62,500 nt of DNA from NCBI GenBank assembly GCA_905221605.1, contig CAJNDS010001347.1, positions 1 through 62,500 on the forward strand, read 5' to 3'. This document shows positions 54,601-62,170 of the stretch, piece by piece. Source of the stretch: Symbiodinium natans. Its lineage: Eukaryota; Sar; Dinophyceae; Suessiales; Symbiodiniaceae. The position numbers were made by a program, and so were the translations under genes. Below the pieces are notes generated by a model. That model saw only the letters and a list, made by a program, of their open reading frames with translations, did not search any database and was not told the DNA's origin. Within the stretch, counting starts at the first letter, position 1. Each line of letters starts with the position of its first letter.

Positions 54601-57600
54601 CTTTCAAGGGTCATGGTTCAGGTTTATCGTTCGGGGCTCAGGCCGTAGATGTTTGGTTGTGGAGGTTTGGTGTTTAGGGTTTTTGGGGCCTCATGTCTGG
54701 CACATCCAGGGTTTAGGGTTTAGGGTTTAGGGTTTAGGGTTTAGGGTTTCGGGAACTCACCAGAGAGCCCCATCTCAGGTGTGCACCGAAAGGCCCGAGG
54801 CTGCGTGGAGCCTTGGCAAGGACATGCTAAGTACTCACCCGTGCCGCATGTATATGGGTTTAGGGTTTAGGGTTTAGGGTTCGGGGTTTAAGATCGGCGG
54901 TTTACGGTGGAGGGCGGGGGGGGGGGTGGTCCGAGCTGCCCGGTTCACCCATCTATTAGGGGTATGAGGGTTCGGGATTTCTATAGGGCTTGTAGGTGAT
55001 GGAATCTAAGGGTTTAGGGTTGCTTTGGGGTTTAGGGTTGCTTTGGGGTTTAGGGTTGTTCGGGGTTCAGTGTCCCTCTCGCGCTTTTAGGATTAAGGGG
55101 GAGATCACGAGATTGCCTGACATGCGCGGGTGGGTCGTCCACGTAGTAACACTCAACATTGGCGTCTTTGTGGGCCTCCTTTATGAAGGTCTAGGGTTCA
55201 GGGGTTTAGGGGTTTTGGATTTAGGGGTTTATAACATAGGGTTTAGGGGCTTGGGCTCCGAGTACTTTCGGGAACCGACAAGGGCCCATGATTTGATCAC
55301 CCGACGGGAAACAGGGTTCCGCCGAAAACCTGTGGGGTTTTGGCTCGCCACGAAACACTACCTGTACCCTAAACCCTGTACCCTAAACCCTGAACCCTAA
55401 ACCCCTAAACCCTGAATCCTAACCCTTAGGCTCTAAATGGCCGAAAAGGCTTCTAATGCCCCAAAGGCCCAAAAACCTGAAAAGAGTCCTTGGAGCCTTA
55501 GGGTAAACCCTGACCCCTAGACCCTAAACCCTGAAGCTAAACCCTAAACCCTAAACCCTAAACCCTAAACAGTGTCCACAAAGAGTGGCAGACCTCTGCC
55601 CGATATCGCAGATGTAGGCGTCAGCCCCAGCCTGGCATTTAGGGTTTAGGGTTAGGGTTTAGGGTTTGGGGTTTGGGGTTTAGGGTTTAGGGTTTAGGGT
55701 GTAGGGTTTAGGGTGTAGCAGTGGTCAGCTGTACGCAGTTGTGTGCAGACAGACATGCCCACCCCAAGGCCACCCAAACACTACTCAAAACAAGCCAAAA
55801 AAGAGCTAGCCAAATCCAAGCCAGCCCACATCCAAACACTTCTGCACTCAACACCTGTACTTCGGACTAATATCTAGCACGCTGCCTTATGTCATGGAGC
55901 CTGATGCCTTGCTTTTTGCAAGGTGACATCTGAGAAGATGCCTTGGAAAAGATGTTAGATGTCGAGCTTTCGAGAGAGAAAATTTGGTTTTGCATTGGGC
56001 GGGCTTTCTCATTGTTCCATTCTGGATGTCGGGGTATCAAGGCTGCATGGCGAAAGATTTGTTGCCATAAATACGCCTTGCGAAAGTCACGTCTAGGCTC
56101 GCGAGAGCCAAATTAGCGTTTGCGTGGGGGGGGTGTCTTCGGCTGGAGGGCCTTCTCATTGTTTCTATTCTCGACGTCGGGGTGTCATGGTGTTGCTATG
56201 AACAGGCCTTGTGACAGTCATGTCTAGATGCTTACCAGAGCCAAATCAGCGTTTGCGTTGGGGGGTGTCTTCGGCCGGAGGGCCTTCTCATTGTTTTTTC
56301 TTCTATATGCCGGAGCGTAAAGGTTGCATGGCGAAAGACCCTTTGCTAAAAAGGTCTAGAAGCTTGCGAGAGCCAAATCGGCGTTTACGTTGGGGGGTGT
56401 CTTCAGCCGGAGGGCCTTCTCATTGTTTTTCTTCTCTACGCCGAAGCGTCCACACTCCCAGTACCTTCGCCGAGGCCTTTTCGGGACCTTGCAGGAGGGA
56501 GCGCGTTTTCCGGGCCTTCCAGAGCCTCCAGCCTTCCGGGCCTCTGCCAGGGGCCTTTCAGGGGCCCCCCAAGACCCTTTCCAGGCACCTCCCAAAATTT
56601 GCAGATTTGAAGCCCAAAAACCCAGCGCCTTCAGGGGCCTCCCAGGGGGCCTCTCAGGGGCCTGCCGGTTGCGGACACAAACGCAATTTTTGAGCAGTGG
56701 CCCAGACTGAACCTGTTAAGCAAAGAAGGCCGCAGTCGGGACAGCCTCCAGGGGGCCTGGGGAGGCGGGGGCCTCAAGCCAGGGTTGGGAGAATATATAA
56801 ACAGTCACTGGGCTAGGCGACTGTCGCCTGGCGACCCCTAGGGGTGCGGTTGGCAGGCTCTGCAGCTCAGCAGAGCCTGCCATGGTCTCGCTGGCGCTCG
56901 ACGCGCCCGCCAATTTACAGAAGGAGAGGGGTGGTGGGCGGGTTTAGGGTTTAGGGTTTAGGGTTTAGGGTTTAGGGTTTAGGGTTTAGGGGTTTAGGGT
57001 TTAGGGTTTAGGGTTTAGGGTTTTAGGGTTTAAGGTTTAGGGTTTAGAGTTTAGGGTTTAGGGTTTAGGGTTTCAGGTGTCAGAGAGTAGGGGTTAGGGA
57101 TTCGGGTTTGGGGTTGGGGTTTAGGGTTTAGGGTTTAGGGTTTCGGGTTTCGGGTTCAGGGTTCAGGGTTCAGGGTTTAGGGTTTAGGGTTTAGGGTTTA
57201 GGGTTTAGGGTTTAGGGCCTTGGGCTGAGCGCTTAGGCGGAAGTCTGCGCGGAAACCAATAAAGAGTCCCTGAATGCGCCTGGGTCTGGGAGCTTCAGCC
57301 CTACCCTAAACCCTAAACCCTTAACCCTAAACCCTAAACCCTACACCCTAAACCCTAAACCCGAACCCTAAACCCTAAGCCCCAAAAGAAATGTAGAGGA
57401 GTATAGGCTTGAGAGATGCAAATCCCTGGAGCTGCAAGCCCAGATGCCCTGACCATGCAACAGAGCCCAGCGACCTAGCGTCGACAAGCTCAGAAGAATC
57501 CTTGAACATTATAGGGTTTGGTTTAGGGTTTAGGGTTTAGGGTTTAGGGTTTAGGGTTTAGGGTTTAGGGTTTAGGGTTTAGGGTTTAGGGTTTAGGGTT

Positions 57601-59117
57601 TAGGGTTTAGGGTTTAGGTTTAAGGGTTTAGGGTTTAGGGTTTAGGGTTTAGGGTTTAGGGTTTAGGGTTTAGGGTCTAGGGTTTAGGGTTTAGGGTTTA
57701 GGGTTTAGGGTTTAGGGTTGAGGGCTTAGGGTTTTGGGTTCAGGGTTTAGTGTTTAGGGCTTAGGCCTTAGGCTTGAGGGTTGACTGCTTGGGGCGACAT
57801 GAACCTTAAACGGGAGTGTGGTCCGTCTACCTGAATGGAGATTCGAGTACTGTGGGGTATGTGCCCTCAGATGTAGGACTCATGTCGTCCCCAAGGATCA
57901 AGACCTAGAACTTAAGGGTGCTTTTTGAGACCTGAAACCCTCAACCCTGAACCCCAAACTTTAGGCCCTAAACCCTAGACCCCAAGTTCAGCCACCAGCA
58001 AATCCCAACAACAGCATCTGAGCACGGCATAGCCCTTGCAAGGCAAGTCGACTGCCAAAGGCGATGTGCAACACCCAAACAAGAACCTGCTCAACACCCG
58101 TATCCAGACGACACGACCCACAAACTTGTTGGACAAAACCAAAACGTAACACCACCCAAACCCTAAACAAACCCGAAAACCTTCCTCTGGCGAGTCACGA
58201 ACCGTACACCCGGAAGCCTGAAGTCTAAACCCTGGTTTACGGGCACGGATGGATGCATGCATGAGCGCCTGGCCTCGAAGAAAATCATTGCGCTTCAACT
58301 CCACATTGGCTGATGGATTGCGGCCGTTGGAATACTTCGTCAAGGGAAAAGCACGTGCGCTGTTGATGCAGGGCCACAAATATCGGATGTATGTCCAGCC
58401 GCGACCCAGATCGTCCATCACAGTCCGGTGAGATCATCCTCTGCTTTCTCGCCTTTCTGCCACAGCTGCTCTGGCACCAGGACTGTGTCTCCCCTTTTGA
58501 AGTCTTTGGCAGCAAATGCACCCAGCTGACCTGGCATTGAATCATATTGAGGGACCATGCAACTACCCCCTAAACCCTAAACCCTAAGCCCTAAACCCTA
58601 AACCCTAAACCCTAAACCCTAAACCCTAAACCCTAAACCCTAAACCCTCAGACTGAAGACCCAGAGCCTGAAAGGTTGTGAAACCGCGATAAAGGGGTCA
58701 GGGCTTAGCTCCAAAGCCAACAACTTTGAGGGTCTATAGGGTTTAGGGTCTAGGGTTTAGGGGAACAGGGCTTAAGGGGTTAGGGGTTAGGGTACTGCCA
58801 ACCAACCTCAACCCAAGACCCAAACCCCATGTGACCAGCCTGGGCGGAGATGGTGATCCCGAAGGGAAGCGCCTTTGCTGCCCAGGCGGTCGGCACAGCC
58901 AAGCCACCTGCAGGGGTCTTAGGGCATCGGGTTTAGGGTTTAGGGTTTAGGATTTAGGGCTTAGGGTTGAGGGTTTAAAGATGTCTTGAGTTGTTGAAGT
59001 GCTGTCAGGTTTGTGGGCCTCGGCAAGTAAGATAACAAGGCTTTGAGGTCGTTGTCTCGAACACATTTGGGGCTGAAATGGCTTACTTGAAGGTTCACCG
59101 ATGCATCTAAGCAGGGT

Positions 59118-59168
<51 letters not shown>

Positions 59169-59938
59169 GTTTTTTTGGGTTCATCGCACCAGGCCACGTA
59201 GATTTGAAGAGAAATTACACGTGCATCTACCGTTCGTTTGCATTGCTTTAACGTGGGCTCTGAACTCTTAAATTGATTAATACTTATGCCCGGGGAACAC
59301 TATTGTGAAATTAACGTGCCCGTTGAAAGACAATGCTTTTCATGCAGGCTAATTTAATACACTAAACAGTGAATTAGCGACCCAAATGAGCGTGATGAGC
59401 ATCGTGAGCTGCATATGCCCCAATGAATGAATGATCTCTATTTAACGAGGTTTTTACGTGCCCGTGAGGTGATGCTTGTAATACATTAGGAGTTCTAAAC
59501 GGGCGATAACAGTACTATATTCACAAAACCCCTTCACGCAAACCAAAAGATAGGAAGATATTCAGACATTCCTGATGCAACAAATGACAGGGAATTCCAG
59601 GAATTAACGGAATCTGGAGAGGATGGGGTTCTTCTTTGCATAAGTTAAATCCTGAGAAATGCACATGAGTTTCCTGAGCAGTCATTGCTTTGTTTCCGAG
59701 TAGGGGTTATTCTTCTTACCGTTTCCCGAAGGCTGGGCATAAGGCACACTCGGGAGCCTGCGTTCAGATTTGGGGAGAGGGATAGAGGCTCAGGTGTTTG
59801 AGCCTCAGGTTCGAGGACATTTTAAATAGACCCCAGGCATCGTAGGCCCTAACCCCTGAGTGCTTCTGCTTCTGAAGACTTCCACACGCAATGCGTCAAA
59901 GCCGCAAAGGTCCAGAAGGTTCATGTGGTTTGTAAAAC
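42632..59938 (-). CDS. Allophanate hydrolase-like gene split into tiny exons
   Basis: Nine minus-strand exons, listed separately, read in order like the last part of the amidase domain and most of the C-terminal domain of allophanate hydrolase, which splits allophanate to ammonia and CO2 after urea carboxylase: TNHMNLLDLC; LAVPTAWAAKALPFGITISA; VAVCGAHMAGHP; QLTERGGRFMRTARTSPK; YRLVAFDQMKPPRPGLVDAA; ACIDLEIW; ELPAASFGSFMK; LVACPLGIGWIELE; DGSRVQGF. The known family has MNLLDL..AVPaGf..glPfGvtl, VVGAHLsGmPLN.QL, YRLyAL..PpkPGL, VEVWELP...FGSFV, PLGIG.v.L.DG..V.GF. Phases join over the resolved introns from 47.2 kb down. The Ser-Ser-Lys catalytic exons would lie further upstream (62.5 kb and beyond) and were not found. 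Introns hold telomeric arrays, an NYN-like ORF and introner-like elements. Confidence 0.75.
43220..43262 (-). CDS. Allophanate hydrolase exon h (PLGIG)
   Basis: Acceptor GAAGCCCAG, residues LVACPLGIGWIELE, donor GAG|GATGCC of GA type. Joined to exon i it gives IELE-DGSRVQGF. Confidence 0.75.
43911..44158. mobile_element. Family IX element inserted in telomeric repeat, copy 2
   Basis: 18-bp terminal inverted repeats with two mismatches (ATGTTGACTTCACATTAG / TTAATGCGAAGTCAACAT), flanked by TA within CCCTAAA exactly as copy 1. Interior AT-richer, holding ACAATTATAAAATC twice; no ORF. Confidence 0.8.
44615..44649 (-). CDS. Allophanate hydrolase exon g (ELPAASFGSFMK)
   Basis: Acceptor GAGCTCCAG, donor TTTATGAA|GCACGG (GC type). 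The split codon AA|G is completed by exon h, giving FGSFMK-LVACPLGIG against the family FGSFVA-GIPAPLGIG. Confidence 0.75.
44695..44805 (+). repeat. Interstitial telomeric array (TTTAGGG)n
   Basis: About 15 copies with one TTTGGGG. Confidence 0.95.
44828..45258 (-). pseudogene. Terminal ORF with single-base frameshift, unknown protein
   Basis: After CCTAAACCCACAG a frame reads FNERTRLEVANGITPRRKRW ... EPWMLDMVQSRGGKFEVVSP; at a C7 run (about 45072-45078) the coding potential moves to another frame (GVRPLGSGFLPHIFANSDEV ... MGILAVRNR, TAA). One extra C would join them into about 140 codons. It lies between allophanate exons f and g on the same strand. Family not recognised; either a decayed insertion or a sequencing indel. 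Confidence 0.5.
45834..45857 (-). CDS. Allophanate hydrolase exon f (ACIDLEIW)
   Basis: 24-nt exon: acceptor TCTGCCTGCCAGCAG, eight codons ACIDLEIW, donor TTTGG|GAGCCC (GA type). Joined to exon g it reads LEIW-ELPAASFGSF, as in the family VEVWELP...FGSF. Confidence 0.7.
45899..46050 (+). repeat. Telomeric array with TTTGGGG variants
   Basis: TTTAGGG copies with regularly spaced TTTGGGG units. Confidence 0.9.
46481..46541 (-). CDS. Allophanate hydrolase exon e (YRLVAFDQMKPPRPGL)
   Basis: Acceptor TGCAAGCTCAAG, 20 codons YRLVAFDQMKPPRPGLVDAA, donor GCAGCG|GAGGG (GA type). The best single match to the family (YRLyAl..xPPKPGL). Confidence 0.8.
47192..47246 (-). CDS. Allophanate hydrolase exon d (QLTERGGRF)
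   Basis: QLTERGGRFMRTARTSPK with a GTCCGC donor splitting the Lys codon AA|G, completed by exon e to give TSPK-YRLVAF. The family has QLxxRGAxFvxxtxTxPxYRL. The 5' limit (after TTGAG or CCCAG) is uncertain. Confidence 0.75.
47455..47545. repeat. AT-rich microsatellite-like stretch
   Basis: ATACATATATATGCATAGAT and similar TA/CA/GTA steps; an unusual AT island in GC-rich surroundings. Confidence 0.7.
48424..49992 (-). CDS. Intronless NYN/PIN-like nuclease-domain protein
   Basis: 522 codons from ATG at 49992 to a stop at 48424, the longest intact ORF here. Residues 94-210 look like an NYN (LabA/DUF88, PIN-like) metal-dependent RNase domain: LLVDGD at 94-99 (first acidic site), ND at 161-162, and IALLVSDTDF at 182-191 (the SGDxDF site), then AIVAGSDVTVLTRAG. 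The acidic residue expected after ND is Glu (QEM) rather than Asp. Residues 1-90 are Arg/Ser/Ala-rich and may be a targeting or linker region. Residues 240-522 show no known domain. It is on the same strand as, and inside an intron of, the allophanate hydrolase gene; lack of introns suggests a retrogene. Upstream codons stay open for about 50 bp, so the start could be earlier. Downstream, an overlapping frame to 47930 is left out. Confidence 0.65.
   Translation of the reverse strand: MAVVAGSPSASCMLTLGPRGQFTTAQRPAERWKPSGSIARTTEQQALLSLTAAASTVSGASGRGWVAQVRKSQRARRVGCCCRHRAKVHSHTELLVDGDTHSIDMIRASIQSLKAEKRIVSTRVFAPPGRALNKRWQQLFRDSEINFQAVARLDGSQGEANDEAIMQEMQRLSRQAQVGGSIALLVSDTDFCEAVGQAIVAGSDVTVLTRAGALTTKNKFQTMGARVVPLPPKVDNYPRVRAILKKDGTGFVRLARPPVTTPSLDKFRVTSSFLQDLGYRNDNLDLLALLQSIAKFWYANSLGPLTVFPWQIAIDAAYATASSPCQRKFLRNEEELAFILPVSSRPSRKGRIPKYGTGLARSVFRGGGPFMLKDSADVVARALRRLGYLDLEWNSNLPEAMRGFCNVAENKQNLRKVGQLPVPSNTASEVEDKLRWSLLSNSSSFQWRTAPKDTDVRNILFKEGLLDTGLASKRRVFSAMRELADREGWPMMQNYNSFCQRILQSWRSRLDPTHTGIINFKL
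50180..50330. mobile_element. Family I introner-like element, copy 3
   Basis: CTTGGAGGTTCATGG ... CCATGAACCTCCAAG. Minus-strand frames on both sides are protein-like up to its ends (ITACLE before AG|GTTCATGG; RLRGRAAASELVILE after CCAAG|TA). Confidence 0.85.
50822..50863 (-). CDS. Allophanate hydrolase exon c (VGAHLxGxP equivalent)
   Basis: Strong acceptor AAGCCTTTTTAG, residues FEVAVCGAHMAGHP, donor CACCC|GCGTTC (GC type). The family motif is xxVVGAHLxGxPLN. Exons linking it to exon b were not recognised. Confidence 0.7.
51210..51302. mobile_element. Family VIII short element
   Basis: GGGAGTATTAGGGAACATACCC and CTTTGAACTCCCCTCCC-type sequence shared with the copies at 15113 and 27304. Confidence 0.6.
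51385..51425 (-). CDS. Exon-like island, unknown protein
   Basis: Acceptor ACCCACCTGCCTCCAG, frame ILGANMLYIRVIFLRL running to the telomeric edge. May belong to the allophanate gene or another. Confidence 0.45.
51618..51757 (-). repeat. CCCCTAAA octamer array
   Basis: About 17 octamers, a homogenised telomeric variant. Confidence 0.95.
52080..52187. mobile_element. Family II inverted-repeat element, copy 3
   Basis: AGTTGGAATGTTCCCCCTTA ... GGGGGGGAAAATCCCAG with inner AACAGTCC / GGACTGTT. Confidence 0.75.
52270..52360 (+). repeat. Interstitial telomeric array (TTTAGGG)n
   Basis: About 12 copies with one TTGAGGG. Confidence 0.95.
52455..52572. CDS. Exon-like island, strand unresolved
   Basis: Minus: TVAPTWRAALASPTIEHFEP then LLPSPEPTYETALL, stop. 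Plus: after GGTCGGTTCAG, RAKGAQSARWLERRALRATL then GLRFKNLILR with a telomeric GTTTAG donor. Minus fits the neighbours, plus has the better splice sites. Confidence 0.45.
52790..52965 (-). repeat. About 22-bp tandem repeats (AAAGCGGCCAAATTCTGAAA)
   Basis: Seven or eight imperfect copies; they produce a repetitive minus-strand reading (FRIWPLYFQN), not called as a gene. Confidence 0.85.
53836..53893 (+). CDS. Possible exon with stop, unknown
   Basis: Plus frame GCKVPGSGHRVRVMQPDP, then TGA. Short, no splice signal of note; low confidence. Confidence 0.25.
54088..54171 (-). CDS. Terminal exon, unknown protein
   Basis: CTAAACCCAG acceptor, frame DFLAEAGATESAVQDVEAAV, then EALSIPF and TGA. Acidic Ala-rich helix. 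It implies a gene end inside the span of the allophanate gene unless the stop is spliced out. Confidence 0.5.
   Translation of the reverse strand, partial: DFLAEAGATESAVQDVEAAVEALSIPF
54174..54330 (+). repeat. Interstitial telomeric array (TTTAGGG)n
   Basis: About 22 copies with one GATTTAGG. Confidence 0.97.
55091..55188. CDS. Exon-like island, strand unresolved
   Basis: Minus: FIKEAHKDANVECYYVDDPP then AHVRQSRDLP. Plus: acceptor CTCTCGCGCTTTTAG, IKGEITRLPDMRGWVVHVVT, donor GAAG|GTCTAG. The plus splice sites are better, the minus composition is typical of a soluble protein. Confidence 0.45.
55750..56000. other. Unique non-repetitive stretch
   Basis: No telomeric repeats, no convincing exon; it leads into the tandem repeats at 56003. 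Confidence 0.4.
56003..56460 (+). repeat. Four tandem repeats of about 132-149 bp
   Basis: TTCTCATTGTT recurs at about 56006, 56153, 56285 and 56418, with GTGTCTTCGGCNGGAGGGCC-type and AGAGCCAAATNNGCGTTT-type sequence in each unit. The repeats generate the plus-strand open frame 56211-56693, so it is not called as a gene. Confidence 0.85.
56940..57220 (+). repeat. Clustered telomeric arrays (TTTAGGG)n
   Basis: Two long G-strand arrays (56940-57075 and 57117-57220) joined by degenerate units. Confidence 0.95.
57512..57720 (+). repeat. Long telomeric array (TTTAGGG)n
   Basis: About 29 copies in total with two small interruptions. Confidence 0.97.
58210..58541 (-). CDS. SET-domain-like segment with frame change
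   Basis: First frame (58541-58440): PGQLGAFAAKDFKRGDTVLV, like the SET opening GxGxFAxxDIxKGExI. Second frame (58425-58210): TYIRYLWPCINSARAF, then NPSANVELKRNDF and LMHASIRARKPG, like the SET core (NHSxxPNxx ... AxRDIxxGEE). The two frames differ by one base near 58430, from an indel or an unresolved splice. The second ends KPG|GTTTAG just before the expected EE. Lysine methyltransferases use this fold; the substrate is unknown. Confidence 0.5.
58826..58907 (-). CDS. Allophanate hydrolase exon b (AVPxxW...LPFGITI)
   Basis: Acceptor GACCCCTGCAG, residues LAVPTAWAAKALPFGITISA then QAGHM; the family has IAVPaGfraDGLPFGVTLIGPA. The donor is either GC after CAG or GT at the array edge. Confidence 0.75.
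59119..59167. repeat. Long poly-G tract
   Basis: About 48 consecutive G; length uncertain. Confidence 0.85.
59168..59840. other. Unique AT-richer intron sequence
   Basis: About 670 bp without telomeric repeats or convincing exons, between allophanate exons b and a. Confidence 0.5.
59903..59938 (-). CDS. Allophanate hydrolase exon a (TNHMNLLDLC)
   Basis: Acceptor CTCCACTGCCAAG, residues FTNHMNLLDLC, donor TTTGCG|GCTTTG (GC type). Joined to exon b it gives NLLDLCGGLAVPTAW, as in the family (F)TNFMNLLDLxAIAVP. Confidence 0.75.
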
Positions 59939-60166
59939 CTTGGCAGTGGAGTTTGCTTCAGGGCTTCAGGCTAAGGGCATTCGGCACCCCGAGGCCCCCA
60001 AACCCTAAACCCTAAACCCTAAACCCTAAACCCTAAACCCTAAACCCTAAACCCTAAATCCTAAACCCTAAACCCTAAACCTCCCCGAAGACCCTGAGCC
60101 CAGAAAGCGGCCCTGGATTTGCAAAGGTGCCGGGGCATGGACCTCCCACATGCCGCATCAAGTATA

Positions 60167-60352
60167 GGTTCATGGTACTTGTTAACCAATATACGGTTTA
60201 GGGTTTAGGGGTTTAGGGTTTAGGGTTTAGGGTTTAGGGTTTAGGGTTTAGGGTTTAGGGTAACTGTACTCATACCTGTACTAGGCACCTAAGGGGCTTA
60301 TAAGTGGGTTGTAATTACAGCTATCATGGGTTCAGAAGTACCATGAACCTCC
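60167..60352. mobile_element. Family I element with target duplication and telomeric insert, copy 4
   Basis: GGTTCATGG ... CCATGAACC termini between two copies of AAGTATA (60160-60166 and 60353-60359). A TTTAGGG array (about 60195-60259) splits the element. Confidence 0.85.
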
Positions 60353-60369
60353 AAGTATAGACGTGTGCA

Positions 60370-60407
60370 GCCCGCGCAGGAACCTTCAACCCATTTAAGG
60401 TTCCTGG
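60370..60407 (-). CDS. Exon-like island before Family I element
   Basis: After TTGTGGACTCCAG the frame reads NLKWVEGSCAGCTRLYLE and meets AG|GTTCATGG of the Family I element (the exon may run on to 60352). No family recognised. Confidence 0.4.
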
Positions 60408-60964
60408 AGTCCACAAGTTTAGGGTTTAGGGTTGAGGGTTGAGGGTTCAACCCTAAATCCGTCCGAATCCTGAGCTGGGTTGAGGACATGTCCAGGCTTA
60501 AGGGGCTCAAGGCTTCGCCCCTGATCAGCCCTCAAGCAAAGGGGCAAAAAGGGCAACCGCGAGGGGGTTCTAACAAGCAAATTGGCGTTGCCGTGGCTAA
60601 AGAGCAAGGTGAAACTCAGCGAAAGTGTGTGCGCAACTGCAGAATGTCAGCAAAAGAGAAGGATCGCAACTCTAGCACGGAATGAGCCTCCGATATCAAA
60701 GCCTCCCTACTTCTGAGGGCGCGGTACCATACTACAGAGAGAGTTTGCAAGGAACAACTGGCGGCCAGCACCACTGAATCGCTCAACATCGCGGGTGGGC
60801 AAGCGAAAAGCACATCTACGAAAGCAGACTACGGATGCAGGCCAGCTCAAGAGGACAGAAGGAGATCCCAAAATGTTCTGGTCAAGGCAAGTCCCGATGG
60901 TTTAGGGTTATAGGGTTTAGGGTTTAGGGTTTAGGGTTTCGGGTTTCGGGTTTAGGGTTTAGGG

Positions 60965-62012
60965 TTTTTTTTGCTAGGGCCCTGCGCGCTTTTGCTGCAT
61001 AGCGCGCTTCGGCGCCAACTCAAAAGAGGAACTGCGAACCAGCTTGGCAATGTCAGCATAGTGGGAGTGTGGTCCTAGAGGTCCTCTAGAGGCGGTGTGG
61101 TCGGGGAAGTACCTCTGGCTCATGACTTCTATCCAGTAAGGGAATTGCATGCCTTTACGCCGACCTTGGTTCAGGATTCTATCTTTGTAAGGAGAGTTAA
61201 ATACCACATTATGAATGGGATCCTGCATGTCTGACTGGAACACTGCTACGAACCTCTTATATTGCACCCAATGCAGGCGACCGGAGGGTAGGGTGGGATG
61301 TCCCGCCTGTCTCCATACCTCTTGGTTGGGAATTCTAGAGTAGTATGAAGCTTTGATGCCGATGGAGCGTCTGAGAAATCTGAGATATTGGGCATCTATC
61401 CTGCGTAGCTGCGGTGTGGTCAGGGTAAGGGAATCTAGTCCGTAAAGAAGCACGGGGAGGAAGGTGGCTTGGAAAATTTTGACCTTAACTTTACGCTTGA
61501 GGGAGCTATTCCAGACAAGTCTAAGCTTCTTATACGCTTGTTCCGCGAGCTGCAGCCTATGTATGAAGGCGGACTCGAAAGGGGCCTTCCAGGAGATTTT
61601 ACACCCTAAATACTTTACTTGCGTTGTGGTCTTGACTAGCGTCCCGTCGCTGAATTGCACCTTTGGGGTTTCCCAGTCTGGGTGGGTTAGGAGCTCGGTT
61701 TTATCTTGGTTCAGCTTCATACCATACTCTGCAGCAATTCCCTCAAGGGTTCTTAAAATGTGAGTGAGTTGCGGTGTGGTTATGCCTAGAAGCAAGGTGT
61801 CATCAGCATACTCCAGATCGAACGTAGGGAAACCTACTGACCAGGTGTTCGTGGGCTGACCTTGTTGTAGTAGATCACTTTCAACATCGCCTAGAATTAC
61901 AGAGAGGACTAAAACGAAGAGGTATGGACTAAGAGGACAGCCCTGCCGAATTCCGGACGATACCTTTCCCTGACTTAGAGCGCCATCCATTATAAGGACA
62001 GCTATAATTGGT
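60965..62012 (-). mobile_element. 5'-truncated non-LTR retrotransposon ending in A8-telomere junction
   Basis: Contains the reverse transcriptase ORF below. Its stop codon (60974-60976) is followed by one C, A8 (60965-60972) and then CCCTAAA repeats. Upstream, the frame closes about 20 codons before the ATG, at a Family I-like fragment (61994-62031), so endonuclease and early RT motifs are missing. Confidence 0.8.
60974..61990 (-). CDS. Reverse transcriptase, non-LTR (LINE) type, truncated
   Basis: 338 codons. Residues 13-30 hold GIRQGCPLSPYLFVLVLS (RT motif 4), 59-64 LEYADD (catalytic YADD, motif 5), about 90 LNQDKTELL, about 110 VKYLGCKIS (motif 7), then a thumb-like region with LPVLLYGLDSL. 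Known LINE RTs have about five earlier motifs and an endonuclease, absent here. No RNase H or zinc-knuckle follows. No internal stop, so a recent copy, but not autonomous as seen. Confidence 0.9.
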   Translation of the reverse strand: MDGALSQGKVSSGIRQGCPLSPYLFVLVLSVILGDVESDLLQQGQPTNTWSVGFPTFDLEYADDTLLLGITTPQLTHILRTLEGIAAEYGMKLNQDKTELLTHPDWETPKVQFSDGTLVKTTTQVKYLGCKISWKAPFESAFIHRLQLAEQAYKKLRLVWNSSLKRKVKVKIFQATFLPVLLYGLDSLTLTTPQLRRIDAQYLRFLRRSIGIKASYYSRIPNQEVWRQAGHPTLPSGRLHWVQYKRFVAVFQSDMQDPIHNVVFNSPYKDRILNQGRRKGMQFPYWIEVMSQRYFPDHTASRGPLGPHSHYADIAKLVRSSSFELAPKRAMQQKRAGP

Positions 62013-62170
62013 TAATGAAATATCATGAACCGCATGTCAGGGCCGCGCCGCACCTAAGCTTCTAAAGGCTTGTGGGGTGAAGGAATGAGGGCTTAACGCT
62101 TCTTGGGTCTGCTCTCTCTCATCCAGCTCTTCATCAGACATGGCAGAGATGCGGGTGAAGCGAGACCTAC

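Noticed and set aside
56211-56693. 160-codon plus-strand ORF
   Set aside because: Generated by the 132-bp tandem repeats and GC-rich flank; repeated RLRWGVSSAGGPSHCF units rather than a domain.
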